DNA from: Taklimakanibacter lacteus
GTDB lineage: Bacteria; Pseudomonadota; Alphaproteobacteria; Rhizobiales; Aestuariivirgaceae
Direction of reading: 5' to 3'
NCBI GenBank assembly: GCA_003576695.1
Contig: QOZQ01000009.1
Coordinates: 248,001-312,000 of the forward strand
Length of the DNA stretch: 64,000 nucleotides
The notes beneath the pieces are model-generated. The model saw only the letters and a list, made by a program, of their open reading frames with translations, searched no databases and was not told the DNA's origin. The position numbers and the translations under genes are program-made. This document shows positions 8,092 through 17,199 of the stretch, piece by piece; within the stretch, counting starts at the first letter, position 1, and each line of letters starts with the position of its first letter.

Positions 8092-8507
8092 AGGACAGCC
8101 TCAAGCCGGGCGTCACCCACCGCTTCGTCTATCGCGTGCCGCGCGAGAAGACGGTGCCTTTCCTCTATCCCGAAGCGCCATCCTTCCAGGCCATGCCCGA
8201 GGTCTTCGCCACCGGTTACATGGTGGGCCTGATGGAATGGGCCTCGATCGAATTGCTCAAGCCTCATCTGGATGAGGGCGAGGGCAGCCTCGGCACGCAT
8301 ATAGATGTGAGCCATCTGGCGGCGACGCCCCCCGGTTTCGAGGTGACGGTCGACACCGAGGTCACCAAGGTCGATGGCCGGCGCGTGTGGTTCAAGATCA
8401 GCGCCAGTGACGGCATCGACAAGATCGGCGAAGGCAGCCATGAACGCGCTGTCGTCGTGTGGCAGAAATTCAAGGCGCGCGTGGCGGAAAAGGCGGTGCG
8501 GCAATGA
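8088..8507 (+). CDS. Hotdog-fold thioesterase closely resembling fluoroacetyl-CoA thioesterase FlK
   Basis: A 139-residue single hotdog domain lying between nuoC and nuoD with 4-base ATGA overlaps on both sides, so it is translated with complex I. From memory of the Streptomyces cattleya enzyme FlK (also about 139 residues), the catalytic residues fall at the same numbers: Thr42 (FATGYM), Glu50 (LMEWA) and His76 ([11 protein letters not shown]), plus Gly69 (GSLGTH) and Arg120 (GSHERA). The substrate-lid Phe36 of FlK is Met36 here, while Phe33 is kept. It should therefore hydrolyse a small acyl-CoA in the cytoplasm; whether it is fluoroacetyl-CoA, acetyl-CoA or another toxic short acyl-CoA cannot be told. 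It is not a complex I subunit by sequence. Confidence 0.85.
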   Translation: MKDSLKPGVTHRFVYRVPREKTVPFLYPEAPSFQAMPEVFATGYMVGLMEWASIELLKPHLDEGEGSLGTHIDVSHLAATPPGFEVTVDTEVTKVDGRRVWFKISASDGIDKIGEGSHERAVVVWQKFKARVAEKAVRQ

Positions 8508-9703
8508 CGATGACCGCCGAAGCCGACATCCGCAACTTCACCATCAATTTCGGGCCGCAGCATCCGGCAGCCCATGGCGTGTTGCGCCTCGTGCTCGAGC
8601 TCGACGGCGAGGTGGTGACCCGCGTCGATCCGCATATCGGGCTGCTGCACCGTGGCACCGAGAAGCTCATCGAGCACAAGACCTATCTGCAGGCGGTGCC
8701 CTATTTCGACCGGCTCGACTACGTGGCGCCGATGAATCAGGAGCACGCTTTCGCGCTCGCCACCGAGCGCCTGCTCGGCATCACGGTGCCGAAGCGCGGC
8801 CAGCTCATCCGCGTGCTCTATTCCGAGATCGGCCGGCTCCTGTCGCATCTCCTCAATGTCACGACCCAGGCCATGGATGTGGGCGCTCTCACGCCACCGC
8901 TCTGGGGCTTCGAGGAGCGCGAGAAGCTCATGGTCTTCTATGAGCGGGCCTCGGGCTCGCGCATGCATGCGGCCTATGTGCGCCCGGGCGGTGTCCATCA
9001 GGACCTGCCGCAGGCGCTCATCGACGACATCTGGACCTTCTGCGAGCATCACAACAAGGTGCTCGACGACATCGAGGGGCTTCTCACCGACAATCGCATC
9101 TTCAAGCAGCGCAATGTCGATATCGGCGTGGTCAAGCTCGAGGACTGCTTCGCCTGGGGCTTCTCCGGCGTGATGGTCAGGGGCTCAGGCGCTGCCTGGG
9201 ACCTGCGCAAGGCGCAGCCCTATGAATGCTATGACGAGCTCGATTTCGACATCCCGATCGGCAAGAACGGCGATTGCTACGACCGTTACCTGATCCGCAT
9301 GGAAGAGATGCGCCAATCGGTGCGCATCATGAAGCAGTGCATCGAGAAGCTGAACTCGGCGGAAGGCAAGACACTGATCTCGTCGATGGACGGGAAGGTC
9401 GTGCCGCCGAAGCGGCCTGAGATGAAGCGCTCGATGGAAGCGCTCATTCATCATTTCAAGCTTTACACCGAAGGCTACAAGGTGCCGGCGGGCGAGGTCT
9501 ATGCCGCCGTCGAGGCGCCCAAGGGCGAATTCGGCGTCTATCTCGTATCCGACGGGACCAACAAGCCCTATCGCTGCAAGATCAGGGCGCCGGGCTTCGC
9601 CCATCTCCAGGCGATGGACTTCATGTGCCGCGGGCACATGCTGGCCGATGTGAGCGCGGTGCTGGGCTCCCTCGATATCGTGTTTGGTGAGGTTGATAGA
9701 TGA
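8504..9703 (+). CDS. nuoD: NADH-quinone oxidoreductase subunit D
   Basis: A 399-residue 49-kDa-type subunit derived from the hydrogenase large subunit, forming the quinone-binding chamber with NuoB. Family motifs include [20 protein letters not shown] at the N-terminus (quinone-site histidine loop), [29 protein letters not shown] and a C-terminal DIVFGEVDR. The start at 8504 overlaps the thioesterase stop (ATGA); a second ATG two codons later is an alternative. Its stop overlaps nuoE by four bases. Confidence 0.97.
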   Translation: MTMTAEADIRNFTINFGPQHPAAHGVLRLVLELDGEVVTRVDPHIGLLHRGTEKLIEHKTYLQAVPYFDRLDYVAPMNQEHAFALATERLLGITVPKRGQLIRVLYSEIGRLLSHLLNVTTQAMDVGALTPPLWGFEEREKLMVFYERASGSRMHAAYVRPGGVHQDLPQALIDDIWTFCEHHNKVLDDIEGLLTDNRIFKQRNVDIGVVKLEDCFAWGFSGVMVRGSGAAWDLRKAQPYECYDELDFDIPIGKNGDCYDRYLIRMEEMRQSVRIMKQCIEKLNSAEGKTLISSMDGKVVPPKRPEMKRSMEALIHHFKLYTEGYKVPAGEVYAAVEAPKGEFGVYLVSDGTNKPYRCKIRAPGFAHLQAMDFMCRGHMLADVSAVLGSLDIVFGEVDR

Positions 9704-10932
9704 GCGTACGCCGTCTCGATCCCGTCCAGCCGGAGAGCTTCGCCTTCACCAAGGCCAATCTCGCCTGGGCCAAGGAGACGATCCAGAAATATCCCGAAGG
9801 CAAGCAGGCCTCCGCCGTGATCCCGATCCTGTGGCGCGTGCAGGAGCAGAATGACGGCTGGGTGTCGAAGCCGGCGATGGAATATGTCGCCGACATGCTC
9901 GGCATGAGCTTCATCCGCGTCTATGAGGTCGCGACCTTCTACACGATGTTCCAGCTTTCGCCGGTCGGCAAGAAAGCGCATGTGCAGCTCTGCGGCACGA
10001 CGCCCTGCATGCTGCGGGGCGCTGAGGATCTGAAGAAGGTCTGCCAGCGCCGCATCCATCCTGAGCCGCATCACGTTTCGGCCGACGGCAATTTCTCCTG
10101 GGAAGAGGTCGAGTGCCTCGGCGCCTGCGTGAATGCGCCGATGGTGCTGATCTGGAGCGACACCTATGAGGATCTCACCCCTGAGAGCTTCGAGAAGGTG
10201 CTCGATGGCTTTGCTAACGACCGGCCGGTGAAGCCCGGGCCGCAGAATGGCCGCCAGTTCTCGGCCCCCGAAGGCGAGCTGACCAGCCTCACCGACAAGT
10301 CGCTCTACAGCAAGGACCGCACCTTCCAGCGCATCGAGATGCCGCCGCCGGCTCCTCCGGCCGCCGCCGCGCCGCCGGCAGCCGCGGCCCCGCCGCCTGT
10401 GGCGCCGCCCAAGGCGCCGGCTGCGGCAGCGCCGCCATCCAATGCGGCAAAGCCGGTGACGGCCGCGCCCGAAACGGCGCCCGCGGTGAAGTCGCCGTCG
10501 CCCGTCAAGACCGCCGAGGCGCAGATGGCGCTGGCCAAGGCCGAGCAGAAGGCCGAAGCAACGGCGACGCCGGAGAAAGCGCCGTCGCGCGTCGCCGCTT
10601 CCAAGCCGGAAGAAAAGCCGGTCGCTGCCAAGGCACCGGTCGCGAAGAGCCCGGATGGCAAGCCCGAGCTTCTCAAGAAGCCGCGCAGCGGCAGGGGCGA
10701 TGATCTCAAGCTCATCTGGGGTGTTGGCCCCAAGCTCGAAAGCATGCTCAACACCATGGGCGTCTGGCATTTCGACCAGATCGCCTCATGGGGCAAAGCC
10801 GAGATCAAATGGGTCGACGAGCGCCTCGAAGGCTTCAAGGGCCGGGCTGAGCGCGATGAATGGGTGAAGCAGGCCAAGAAGCTTGCCAAGGGCTGGCGGC
10901 CCGACAATGCCGTCGGCGAGAAACCGAAGTGA
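9700..10932 (+). CDS. nuoE: NADH-quinone oxidoreductase subunit E with C-terminal helix-hairpin-helix extension
   Basis: A 410-residue protein, about twice the usual NuoE length. Residues 1-200 are the thioredoxin-like 24-kDa subunit with [2Fe-2S] cluster N1a ligands Cys98, Cys103, Cys139 and Cys143 (LCGTTPC and [10 protein letters not shown]). Residues 214-325 form a linker rich in Pro, Ala and Lys. Residues 334-400 ([20 protein letters not shown]) form a helix-hairpin-helix-like domain of the type often labelled flap-endonuclease-like. Extended NuoE proteins of this kind are known in rhizobia; the role of the tail is unknown. Overlaps nuoD by ATGA. Confidence 0.95.
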   Translation: MSVRRLDPVQPESFAFTKANLAWAKETIQKYPEGKQASAVIPILWRVQEQNDGWVSKPAMEYVADMLGMSFIRVYEVATFYTMFQLSPVGKKAHVQLCGTTPCMLRGAEDLKKVCQRRIHPEPHHVSADGNFSWEEVECLGACVNAPMVLIWSDTYEDLTPESFEKVLDGFANDRPVKPGPQNGRQFSAPEGELTSLTDKSLYSKDRTFQRIEMPPPAPPAAAAPPAAAAPPPVAPPKAPAAAAPPSNAAKPVTAAPETAPAVKSPSPVKTAEAQMALAKAEQKAEATATPEKAPSRVAASKPEEKPVAAKAPVAKSPDGKPELLKKPRSGRGDDLKLIWGVGPKLESMLNTMGVWHFDQIASWGKAEIKWVDERLEGFKGRAERDEWVKQAKKLAKGWRPDNAVGEKPK

Positions 10933-10943
10933 GGAGGGAGGAA

Positions 10944-11087
10944 ATGATCACAACACTCTCAACCCTCACCCTGAGGTGCACCGCCGCAGGCGGTGCCTCG
11001 AAGGGTCTGCATCGGCAGGCTCGCTCTATCCTGGTGGATGCTTCGAGGCTCGCTTCGCTCGCACCTCAGCATGAGGATTGCATCTAA
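10944..11087 (+). CDS. 47-codon leader ORF derived from an inserted palindromic repeat, coupled to nuoF
   Basis: Eleven bases after nuoE, a strong Shine-Dalgarno GGAGG (10933-10937) precedes an ATG at 10944. The frame runs 47 codons ([12 protein letters not shown]...HEDCI) through the palindromic repeat at 10964-11077 and stops at TAA 11085-11087, whose last A is the first base of the nuoF ATG (TAATG). I infer that the repeat separated nuoF from its original ribosome-binding site, and that the resulting short frame is now translated and coupled to nuoF. The peptide itself is probably without function. Confidence 0.55.
   Translation: MITTLSTLTLRCTAAGGASKGLHRQARSILVDASRLASLAPQHEDCI
10964..11077. 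repeat. Palindromic intergenic repeat inserted between nuoE and nuoF
   Basis: The element opens with CCTCACCCTGAGGTGC and closes with GCACCTCAGCATGAGG, so its ends are inverted. Each half contains its own hairpin: GCACCGCC-GCA-GGCGGTGC in the left half and the CTCGCTTCGCTCG palindrome in the right. The style (CCTGAGGTGC ... CCTCGAAGG ... CTTCGAGG ... GCACCTCAG) matches a REP-like repeat class I know from rhizobial genomes, usually found between operons rather than within them. Its terminal TGAGGA also supplies the Shine-Dalgarno for the nuoF ATG, nine bases away. Confidence 0.75.
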
Positions 11088-12394
11088 TGCTCGCAGATAA
11101 GGACCGCATCTTCACCAATCTCTATGGCCTCCATGACTGGGGCCTCGACGGGGCGCGCCGGCGCGGCTGCTGGGTGGATGTGAAGTCGTTCATCGACAAG
11201 GGCCGCGACTGGATGATCAACGAGATGAAGGCGTCGGGCCTCAGGGGTCGCGGCGGCGCCGGCTTCCCGACCGGCCTCAAATGGTCCTTCATGCCCAAGC
11301 AGGTCGGCGAGCGGCCGCACTATCTCGTCGTCAATGCGGATGAATCCGAGCCCGGCACCTGCAAGGACCGCGAGATCATGCGCCATGATCCGCATCTCCT
11401 CATCGAGGGCTGCCTGATCGCCGGCGCCGCGATGGCCGCCCATGTCGGCTATATCTATGTGCGCGGCGAGTTCATCCGCGAGCGCGAGCGTCTCCAGGCC
11501 GCCATCGACCAGGCCTATGAGGCGCGCCTCATAGGCCGGAACAACGTCCATGGCTGGGACTTCGACCTCTATGTCCACCATGGCGCCGGCGCCTATATCT
11601 GCGGCGAGGAAACCGCACTCCTCGAAAGCCTCGAGGGCAAGAAGGGCCAGCCCCGCATGAAGCCGCCATTCCCGGCCAATGTCGGTCTCTATGGCGCGCC
11701 CACCACCATCAACAACGTCGAATCGATCGCCGTCGCCGGCACCATCATGCGCCGCGGCGCCGCCTGGTTCTCCGGCATCGGCCGGCCCAACAATGTCGGC
11801 ACCAAGCTCTTCTGCATCTCGGGCCATGTGAACAAGCCGTGCAATGTCGAAGAGGCCATGGGCATTCCCTTCCGCGAGCTGATCGAGAAGCATTGCGGCG
11901 GCATGCGCGGCGGCTGGGACAACCTGCTTGCCGTCATTCCGGGCGGCGCCTCGGTGCCCTGCGTGCCGGCGGAACAGATCATGGATTGCCCGATGGACTT
12001 CGATTCATTGCGCAACCTGAAATCGGGCCTCGGCACCGCGGCGGTCATCGTCATGGACAAGTCGACCGACATGATCCGCGCCATCGCCCGGCTGGCCTAT
12101 TTCTACAAGCATGAGAGCTGCGGCCAGTGCACGCCCTGCCGCGAAGGGACGGGCTGGATGTGGCGCGTGCTCATGCGCATGGCCGAAGGCCGTGCCGAGA
12201 AGCGCGAGATCGACATGCTGCTCGACGTCACCTACCAGATCGAGGGCCACACGATCTGCGCGCTCGGCGATGCGGCGGCCTGGCCGGTCCAGGGCCTCAT
12301 CCGCCATTTCCGCCATGTGATCGAAGAGCGCATCGATCAATATGCGGCCAATCCGGATCATGCGGGCGCGGTGCGCCTGCAGGCCGCTGAGTGA
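11087..12394 (+). CDS. nuoF: NADH-quinone oxidoreductase subunit F
   Basis: A 435-residue 51-kDa-type subunit that binds NADH, FMN and [4Fe-4S] cluster N3, the entry point for electrons. The glycine-rich nucleotide loop [10 protein letters not shown] is at residues 54-63, [13 protein letters not shown] follows, and the cluster ligands are Cys345, Cys348, Cys351 (CGQCTPC) and Cys391. The ATG at 11087 is preferred over a TTG at 11078 because it gives the expected N-terminus ([14 protein letters not shown]) and overlaps the leader ORF stop as TAATG. Its Shine-Dalgarno lies inside the inserted repeat. Confidence 0.96.
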   Translation: MLADKDRIFTNLYGLHDWGLDGARRRGCWVDVKSFIDKGRDWMINEMKASGLRGRGGAGFPTGLKWSFMPKQVGERPHYLVVNADESEPGTCKDREIMRHDPHLLIEGCLIAGAAMAAHVGYIYVRGEFIRERERLQAAIDQAYEARLIGRNNVHGWDFDLYVHHGAGAYICGEETALLESLEGKKGQPRMKPPFPANVGLYGAPTTINNVESIAVAGTIMRRGAAWFSGIGRPNNVGTKLFCISGHVNKPCNVEEAMGIPFRELIEKHCGGMRGGWDNLLAVIPGGASVPCVPAEQIMDCPMDFDSLRNLKSGLGTAAVIVMDKSTDMIRAIARLAYFYKHESCGQCTPCREGTGWMWRVLMRMAEGRAEKREIDMLLDVTYQIEGHTICALGDAAAWPVQGLIRHFRHVIEERIDQYAANPDHAGAVRLQAAE

Positions 12395-12401
12395 GGACAA
12401 G

Positions 12402-14465
12402 ATGCCGAAACTGAAAGTCGACGGCACCGAGATTGAAGTCGAGAACGGCACGACGCTGCTGCAGGCCTGCGAGGCGGCGGGCGCCGAAGTGCCGCGCTTC
12501 TGCTATCACGAGCGCCTGTCGATCGCCGGCAATTGCCGCATGTGCCTGGTCGAGGTGAAGGGCATGCCGAAGCCGCAGGCCTCCTGCGCCATGTCGGTCA
12601 ATGATCTGCGCCCCGGGCCCAATGGCGAGGCGCCGGAAGTGAACACCCGCACGCCGCTGGTCAAGAAGGCGCGCGAAGGGGTGATGGAATTCCTGCTCAT
12701 CAACCACCCGCTCGATTGCCCGATCTGCGACCAGGGCGGCGAATGCGACCTGCAGGACCAGGCGATGGCCTATGGCATCGACAAGAACCGCTTTGCCGAG
12801 AACAAGCGGGCCGTCGAGGACAAATATATCGGCCCCCTGGTCAAGACCTCGATGAACCGCTGCATCCAGTGCACGCGCTGCGTGCGCTTCACGACGGAAG
12901 TAGGCGGTGTCGAGGAACTGGGCGCCATCGGCCGCGGCGAGGACATGGAGATCACGAGCTATCTCGAACGCGCCATGACCTCCGAGCTCCAGGCCAATAT
13001 CATCGATCTCTGTCCCGTCGGCGCGCTCACCTCGCAACCTTATGAGTTCAAGGCGCGGCCCTGGGAGCTGACCAAGACCGAGACCATCGATGCCATGGAT
13101 GCGGTGGGCTCCAATATCCGCGTCGATTCGCGCGGCCGCGAAGTGATGCGCATCCTGCCGCGCACCCATGAGGACGTGAACGAGGAGTGGATTTCCGACA
13201 AGACCCGCTTCGTGTGGGATGGGCTTCGCACCCAGCGCCTCGACCGGCCCTATATCCGCGAGATCGGCAAACTGCGCGCCGCCAACTGGAAAGAGGCGTT
13301 CCTGCGCGTCGCCCAGAAGCTGAAGGGCACAGCACCTGAGCGCGTCGGGATCATCCTGGGGGATCTCGTCGGCGCCGAGGAGGCTTTCTCGATCAAGCAG
13401 CTCGCCGATGCGCTCGGCATCGCCAGCATCGACTGCCGCCAGGATGGGACGCCGCTTGGCAATGCCGGCGGCCGCGCCGGCTATCTGTTCAACTCGACCA
13501 TCACCGGCATCGAAGAGGCCGACGCGATCCTGCTCATCGGCACCAATCCGCGCCTCGAGGCGCCGGTGCTCAATGCCCGCATCCGCAAACGCTGGCTCAA
13601 GGGCAATCTCCCCGTGGGCCTCGTCGGCGAGAAAGCCGATCTCACTTATTCTTACAAGTATCTGGGCGCCGGCCCGGACAGCCTGGCCCGTCTCAAGGAC
13701 TTCGATCTCAGCCAGAAGCAGAAGCCGATGGTCATCATCGGGCAGGGCGCCCTGGCGCGTCCCGATGGTGCTGCCGTGCTCGCGGCCGCCCAGTCTCTGG
13801 GGGGCGTCAAGGATGGCTGGAACGGCTTCAACATCCTCCACACCGCCGCGGGCCGTGTCGGCGCGCTCGATGCCGGCGCTCTGCCGGGCGCGGGAGGCAG
13901 GTCGACGCGCGATATTCTGAGCGCCGCCAAGGCGGGCGACCTCGACATCCTGTTCCTGCTCGGCGCCGATGAGGTGGAGCTGCCGCCGCAGGGCACATGC
14001 TTCGTCGTCTATCAGGGCAGCCATGGCGATGTGGGCGCGCATCGCGCCGACGTCATCCTGCCGGGTGCCGCCTATACCGAGAAGTCGGTGACCTATGTGA
14101 ATACCGAAGGCCGCCCGCAGATGACGCGGCGCGCCACCTTCCCACCGGGCGAAGCTCGCGAGGACTGGGCGATTTTGCGCGCTCTGTCGGAAGCATTGGG
14201 CGCCACGCAGCCCTGGAACTCGCTCGCCGAATTGCGCAAGGCCATGTACGAGAAGGCCCCGCATCTGGCCCGCCTCGACCAGGTGGCCAGGGCCGATGCC
14301 GCCGACCTGGCGGCGCTGGCCGGGCAGGGCGGACAGATGTCGGGCGACGCCTTCGCTTCGCCGATCGGGGATTTCTATCTCACCAACCCGATCGCGCGCG
14401 CATCGCGCATCATGGGTGAATGTTCGGCGCTCAGGAACGGGGCCAGGCTCGAGGCGGCGGAGTGA
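12402..14465 (+). CDS. nuoG: NADH-quinone oxidoreductase subunit G
   Basis: A 687-residue 75-kDa-type subunit. The N-terminal ferredoxin domain binds the [2Fe-2S] cluster N1b (cysteines in [17 protein letters not shown] and QASC), then cluster N5 ([14 protein letters not shown], one histidine ligand) and N4 (CIQCTRC). The rest is a molybdopterin-oxidoreductase-like domain that has lost its cofactor. The length and the absence of an extra cysteine set indicate the short form without cluster N7. It starts 7 bases after nuoF; an upstream in-frame ATG at 12342 lies inside nuoF and is rejected. Confidence 0.97.
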   Translation: MPKLKVDGTEIEVENGTTLLQACEAAGAEVPRFCYHERLSIAGNCRMCLVEVKGMPKPQASCAMSVNDLRPGPNGEAPEVNTRTPLVKKAREGVMEFLLINHPLDCPICDQGGECDLQDQAMAYGIDKNRFAENKRAVEDKYIGPLVKTSMNRCIQCTRCVRFTTEVGGVEELGAIGRGEDMEITSYLERAMTSELQANIIDLCPVGALTSQPYEFKARPWELTKTETIDAMDAVGSNIRVDSRGREVMRILPRTHEDVNEEWISDKTRFVWDGLRTQRLDRPYIREIGKLRAANWKEAFLRVAQKLKGTAPERVGIILGDLVGAEEAFSIKQLADALGIASIDCRQDGTPLGNAGGRAGYLFNSTITGIEEADAILLIGTNPRLEAPVLNARIRKRWLKGNLPVGLVGEKADLTYSYKYLGAGPDSLARLKDFDLSQKQKPMVIIGQGALARPDGAAVLAAAQSLGGVKDGWNGFNILHTAAGRVGALDAGALPGAGGRSTRDILSAAKAGDLDILFLLGADEVELPPQGTCFVVYQGSHGDVGAHRADVILPGAAYTEKSVTYVNTEGRPQMTRRATFPPGEAREDWAILRALSEALGATQPWNSLAELRKAMYEKAPHLARLDQVARADAADLAALAGQGGQMSGDAFASPIGDFYLTNPIARASRIMGECSALRNGARLEAAE

Positions 14466-14466
14466 C

Positions 14467-15504
14467 ATGAACGAGATTATCTTCACCGTTGGCCTCATCG
14501 TCATCCAGAGCGTGGCGCTGCTCGTCGCGCTCCTGATCGTGACCGCTTTCCTGCTCTATGCCGACCGCAAGGTGTGGGCGGCGGTGCAGATGCGCCGCGG
14601 CCCCAATGTCGTCGGACCCTGGGGATTGCTGCAGTCCTTCGCCGACCTGCTCAAATTCGTGTTCAAGGAAGTCATCATTCCCGATGGCGCCAACAAGGGT
14701 GTGTTCATCATCGCCCCCCTGGTCACGGCGCTTCTGTCGCTCGCCGCCTGGGCGGTGATCCCGCTCGACGAAGGCTGGGCGATAGCCGACCTCAATGTCG
14801 GCATTCTCTATCTGCTCGCCATCTCCTCCCTTGGCGTCTATGGCGTCATCATGGGCGGCTGGGCGTCCAACTCGAAATATCCCTTCCTGTCGGCGCTGCG
14901 CGCCGCGGCGCAAATGGTGTCCTACGAGGTCTCGATCGGCTTCGTCATCATCACCGTTCTGCTCTGCGTCGGCTCGCTCAATTTGACGGCCATCGTGAAG
15001 TCGCAGGAGACCGGGCTCGCGACCCTGATCGGGCTGCCATGGCTCGCTTTCCTCAACTGGTACTGGCTGCCGCTTCTGCCGATGTTCATCATCTTCTTCG
15101 TCTCGGCGCTGGCGGAAACCAACCGTCCCCCCTTCGACCTGGGCGAAGCGGAATCGGAACTCGTCGCCGGCTTCATGGTCGAGTATTCCTCGACGCCTTA
15201 CCTCCTCTTCATGCTGGGTGAGTACATCGCCATCATCCTGATGTGCGCGATGACGACCATTCTGTTCCTCGGCGGCTGGCTGCCGCCGATCGACATCTGG
15301 CCGCTCAATCTGGTGCCGGGCGTCATCTGGTTCCTGGCCAAGCTCTGCTTCGTCTTCTTCATGTTCGCCATGGTGAAGGCGATCGTGCCGCGCTACCGCT
15401 ATGACCAGCTGATGCGCCTCGGCTGGAAGGTGTTCCTGCCCATCTCGCTGTTCTGGGTGGCGCTCACCGCCGGCGTGCTCGTGACTTTCGGATGGCTGCC
15501 ATGA
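14467..15504 (+). CDS. nuoH: NADH-quinone oxidoreductase subunit H
   Basis: A 345-residue integral membrane subunit with eight or nine helices that forms the floor of the quinone channel and joins the peripheral arm to the proton-pumping arm. Signatures visible are [18 protein letters not shown] and the acidic quinone-channel loop [20 protein letters not shown]. It begins one base after the nuoG stop (AGTGACATG), so translation is coupled. Confidence 0.97.
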   Translation: MNEIIFTVGLIVIQSVALLVALLIVTAFLLYADRKVWAAVQMRRGPNVVGPWGLLQSFADLLKFVFKEVIIPDGANKGVFIIAPLVTALLSLAAWAVIPLDEGWAIADLNVGILYLLAISSLGVYGVIMGGWASNSKYPFLSALRAAAQMVSYEVSIGFVIITVLLCVGSLNLTAIVKSQETGLATLIGLPWLAFLNWYWLPLLPMFIIFFVSALAETNRPPFDLGEAESELVAGFMVEYSSTPYLLFMLGEYIAIILMCAMTTILFLGGWLPPIDIWPLNLVPGVIWFLAKLCFVFFMFAMVKAIVPRYRYDQLMRLGWKVFLPISLFWVALTAGVLVTFGWLP

Positions 15505-15516
15505 GGAACCTCGATC

Positions 15517-15753
15517 ATGGTCTTTTCGTTCACCAATGTGCTCTCGGCGCTGGTTTTCCTGGCGCTGGGGATATTGTGCCTCGCAGTCTTCCGGCGCTTC
15601 ATCTATCCGGTCCTGAGCGCGCGTCACGAAAGGGCGAAGGTGACGCTCACGCAGAAGCGCGACCCGGCGAAGGTGACAAGGGTCATTTACGTGATCGGGC
15701 TGCTGGTCTTTCCGGTACTGGGCTTTCTGCTCGGCGGGATGTTGAATTGGTGA
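15517..15753 (+). CDS. Two-helix membrane protein of unknown function inside the nuo operon
   Basis: A 78-residue protein with helices near residues 6-25 ([18 protein letters not shown]) and 56-74 ([19 protein letters not shown]) joined by a strongly basic loop ([18 protein letters not shown]). It lies 12 bases after nuoH and 4 bases before nuoI, with GAGGAA as Shine-Dalgarno. It is not one of the 14 core subunits. Location suggests an accessory or assembly factor for the complex I membrane arm; the loop would be cytoplasmic by the positive-inside rule if both ends face the periplasm. I recognise no family. Confidence 0.7.
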   Translation: MVFSFTNVLSALVFLALGILCLAVFRRFIYPVLSARHERAKVTLTQKRDPAKVTRVIYVIGLLVFPVLGFLLGGMLNW

Positions 15754-15757
15754 TGTC

Positions 15758-16246
15758 ATGAGAATGGCTCAGGCAGGCCGCGCGCTGTTCCTGCGCGAAT
15801 TCGTTTCCGCCACCTTCATGGCGCTGCGCTATTTCTTCGCGCCCAAGGCGACGGTGAACTATCCCTTCGAGAAGGGGCCGGTGTCGCCGCGCTTCCGCGG
15901 CGAGCATGCGCTCCGGCGCTATCCCAATGGCGAGGAGCGCTGCATCGCCTGCAAACTGTGCGAGGCGATCTGCCCGGCCCAGGCCATCACCATCGAGGCC
16001 GGACCGCGCCGCAATGACGGCACCAGGCGCACCACCCGCTATGACATCGACATGGTGAAATGCATCTATTGCGGCTTCTGCCAGGAAGCCTGCCCGGTCG
16101 ATGCCATCGTCGAGGGGCCGAATTTCGAATTTGCCACGGAAACCCGCGAGGAGCTCCTGTTCAACAAGGACAAGCTGCTCGCCAATGGCGATCGCTGGGA
16201 ACGCGAGATCGCCAGGAATATTGCGCTCGACGCGCCTTACCGGTAA
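15758..16246 (+). CDS. nuoI: NADH-quinone oxidoreductase subunit I
   Basis: A 162-residue ferredoxin-like subunit carrying [4Fe-4S] clusters N6a and N6b that pass electrons to NuoB. Ligands: Cys62, 65, 68 and 72 ([12 protein letters not shown]) and Cys102, 105, 108 and 112 ([12 protein letters not shown]), plus a proline after each last cysteine. The N-terminal amphipathic helix ([18 protein letters not shown]) lies along the membrane. It follows the 78-residue membrane protein by 4 bases. Confidence 0.97.
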   Translation: MRMAQAGRALFLREFVSATFMALRYFFAPKATVNYPFEKGPVSPRFRGEHALRRYPNGEERCIACKLCEAICPAQAITIEAGPRRNDGTRRTTRYDIDMVKCIYCGFCQEACPVDAIVEGPNFEFATETREELLFNKDKLLANGDRWEREIARNIALDAPYR

Positions 16247-16270
16247 GCGCCGACGAGGATTGAGGGGACT

Positions 16271-16879
16271 ATGACGGTCGCGAGCTTGTTCTTCTATCTG
16301 TTCTCCGTGGTGGCCTGCGCCGCCGCGGTGATGGTCATTTCATCGCGCAACCCGGTCCATTCGGTGCTGTTCCTGATCCTCGTCTTCTTCAACGCGGCGG
16401 GGCTCTTCATCCTGGCGGGTGCCGAGTTCCTGGCGCTCATCCTGGTCGTCGTCTATGTCGGCGCGGTGGCGGTGCTGTTCCTGTTCGTCGTCATGATGCT
16501 CGACGTCGATTTCACCGAATTGCGCCGCGGCATGCTGAGCTATCTGCCGATCGGCGGCGCTATCGGCCTGATCCTTCTGGTCGAGCTCATCCTGGTGCTC
16601 GGCACCTGGAACTTCTCTTCCGAGGCCGGCAAGATCGCCGAGCCCATTGCGCCCGGCGGCGTCACCAATACCGAAGCCCTGGGCCTGATCCTCTATACGA
16701 AATACTTCTTCTACTTCCAGGTGGCGGGGCTGGTGCTGCTCGTCGCCATGATCGGCGCCATCGTGCTCACCTTGCGCCACAAGGCGGGCGTCAAGCGCCA
16801 GAACATCGCCGACCAGGTGGCCCGCAACCCGGCCACCGCCATCGAAGTGCGCCAGGTCAAGCCGGGGCAGGGGATCTGA
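16271..16879 (+). CDS. nuoJ: NADH-quinone oxidoreductase subunit J
   Basis: A 202-residue membrane subunit with five helices at the base of the proton-pumping arm. Typical features are [21 protein letters not shown] near the N-terminus (helix 2), the pi-bulge-type helix [20 protein letters not shown] and a polar C-terminal tail. The start at 16271 follows TTGAGGGGACT, a good ribosome-binding site. nuoK begins 2 bases after it. Confidence 0.96.
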   Translation: MTVASLFFYLFSVVACAAAVMVISSRNPVHSVLFLILVFFNAAGLFILAGAEFLALILVVVYVGAVAVLFLFVVMMLDVDFTELRRGMLSYLPIGGAIGLILLVELILVLGTWNFSSEAGKIAEPIAPGGVTNTEALGLILYTKYFFYFQVAGLVLLVAMIGAIVLTLRHKAGVKRQNIADQVARNPATAIEVRQVKPGQGI

Positions 16880-16881
16880 AC

Positions 16882-17190
16882 ATGACCATCACGCTCGGAC
16901 ATTTCCTCACCGTCGCCGCCATCCTCTTCACCATCGGCGTGTTCGGCATCTTCCTCAACCGCAAGAACGTCATCATCATCCTGATGTCGGTCGAGCTCAT
17001 GCTGCTCGCGGTCAATATCAACTTCGTCGCCTTTTCCGCCTATCTGGGCGACCTGATGGGCCAGGTCTTCGCGCTCTTCGTGCTCACCGTTGCCGCCGCC
17101 GAGGCGGCGATCGGCCTTGCCATCCTCGTCGTCTATTTCCGCAACCGCGGCTCGATCGCGGTTGAAGACATCAATCTCATGAAGGGCTGA
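16882..17190 (+). CDS. nuoK: NADH-quinone oxidoreductase subunit K
   Basis: A 102-residue subunit with three helices, homologous to MrpC of Na+/H+ antiporters. The two membrane glutamates needed for proton transfer are recognisable in [17 protein letters not shown] and [14 protein letters not shown]. Normal length and position between nuoJ and nuoL. Confidence 0.97.
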   Translation: MTITLGHFLTVAAILFTIGVFGIFLNRKNVIIILMSVELMLLAVNINFVAFSAYLGDLMGQVFALFVLTVAAAEAAIGLAILVVYFRNRGSIAVEDINLMKG

Positions 17191-17199
17191 CGCCGCATC

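Noticed and set aside
10670-10900. A separate DNA-repair gene for the helix-hairpin-helix region after NuoE
   Set aside because: The frame is continuous with NuoE, no start or ribosome-binding site separates them, and similar fusions occur in related bacteria.
12297-14504. 735-codon open frame opposite nuoG
   Set aside because: Antisense shadow of nuoG; no independent motif or ribosome-binding site.
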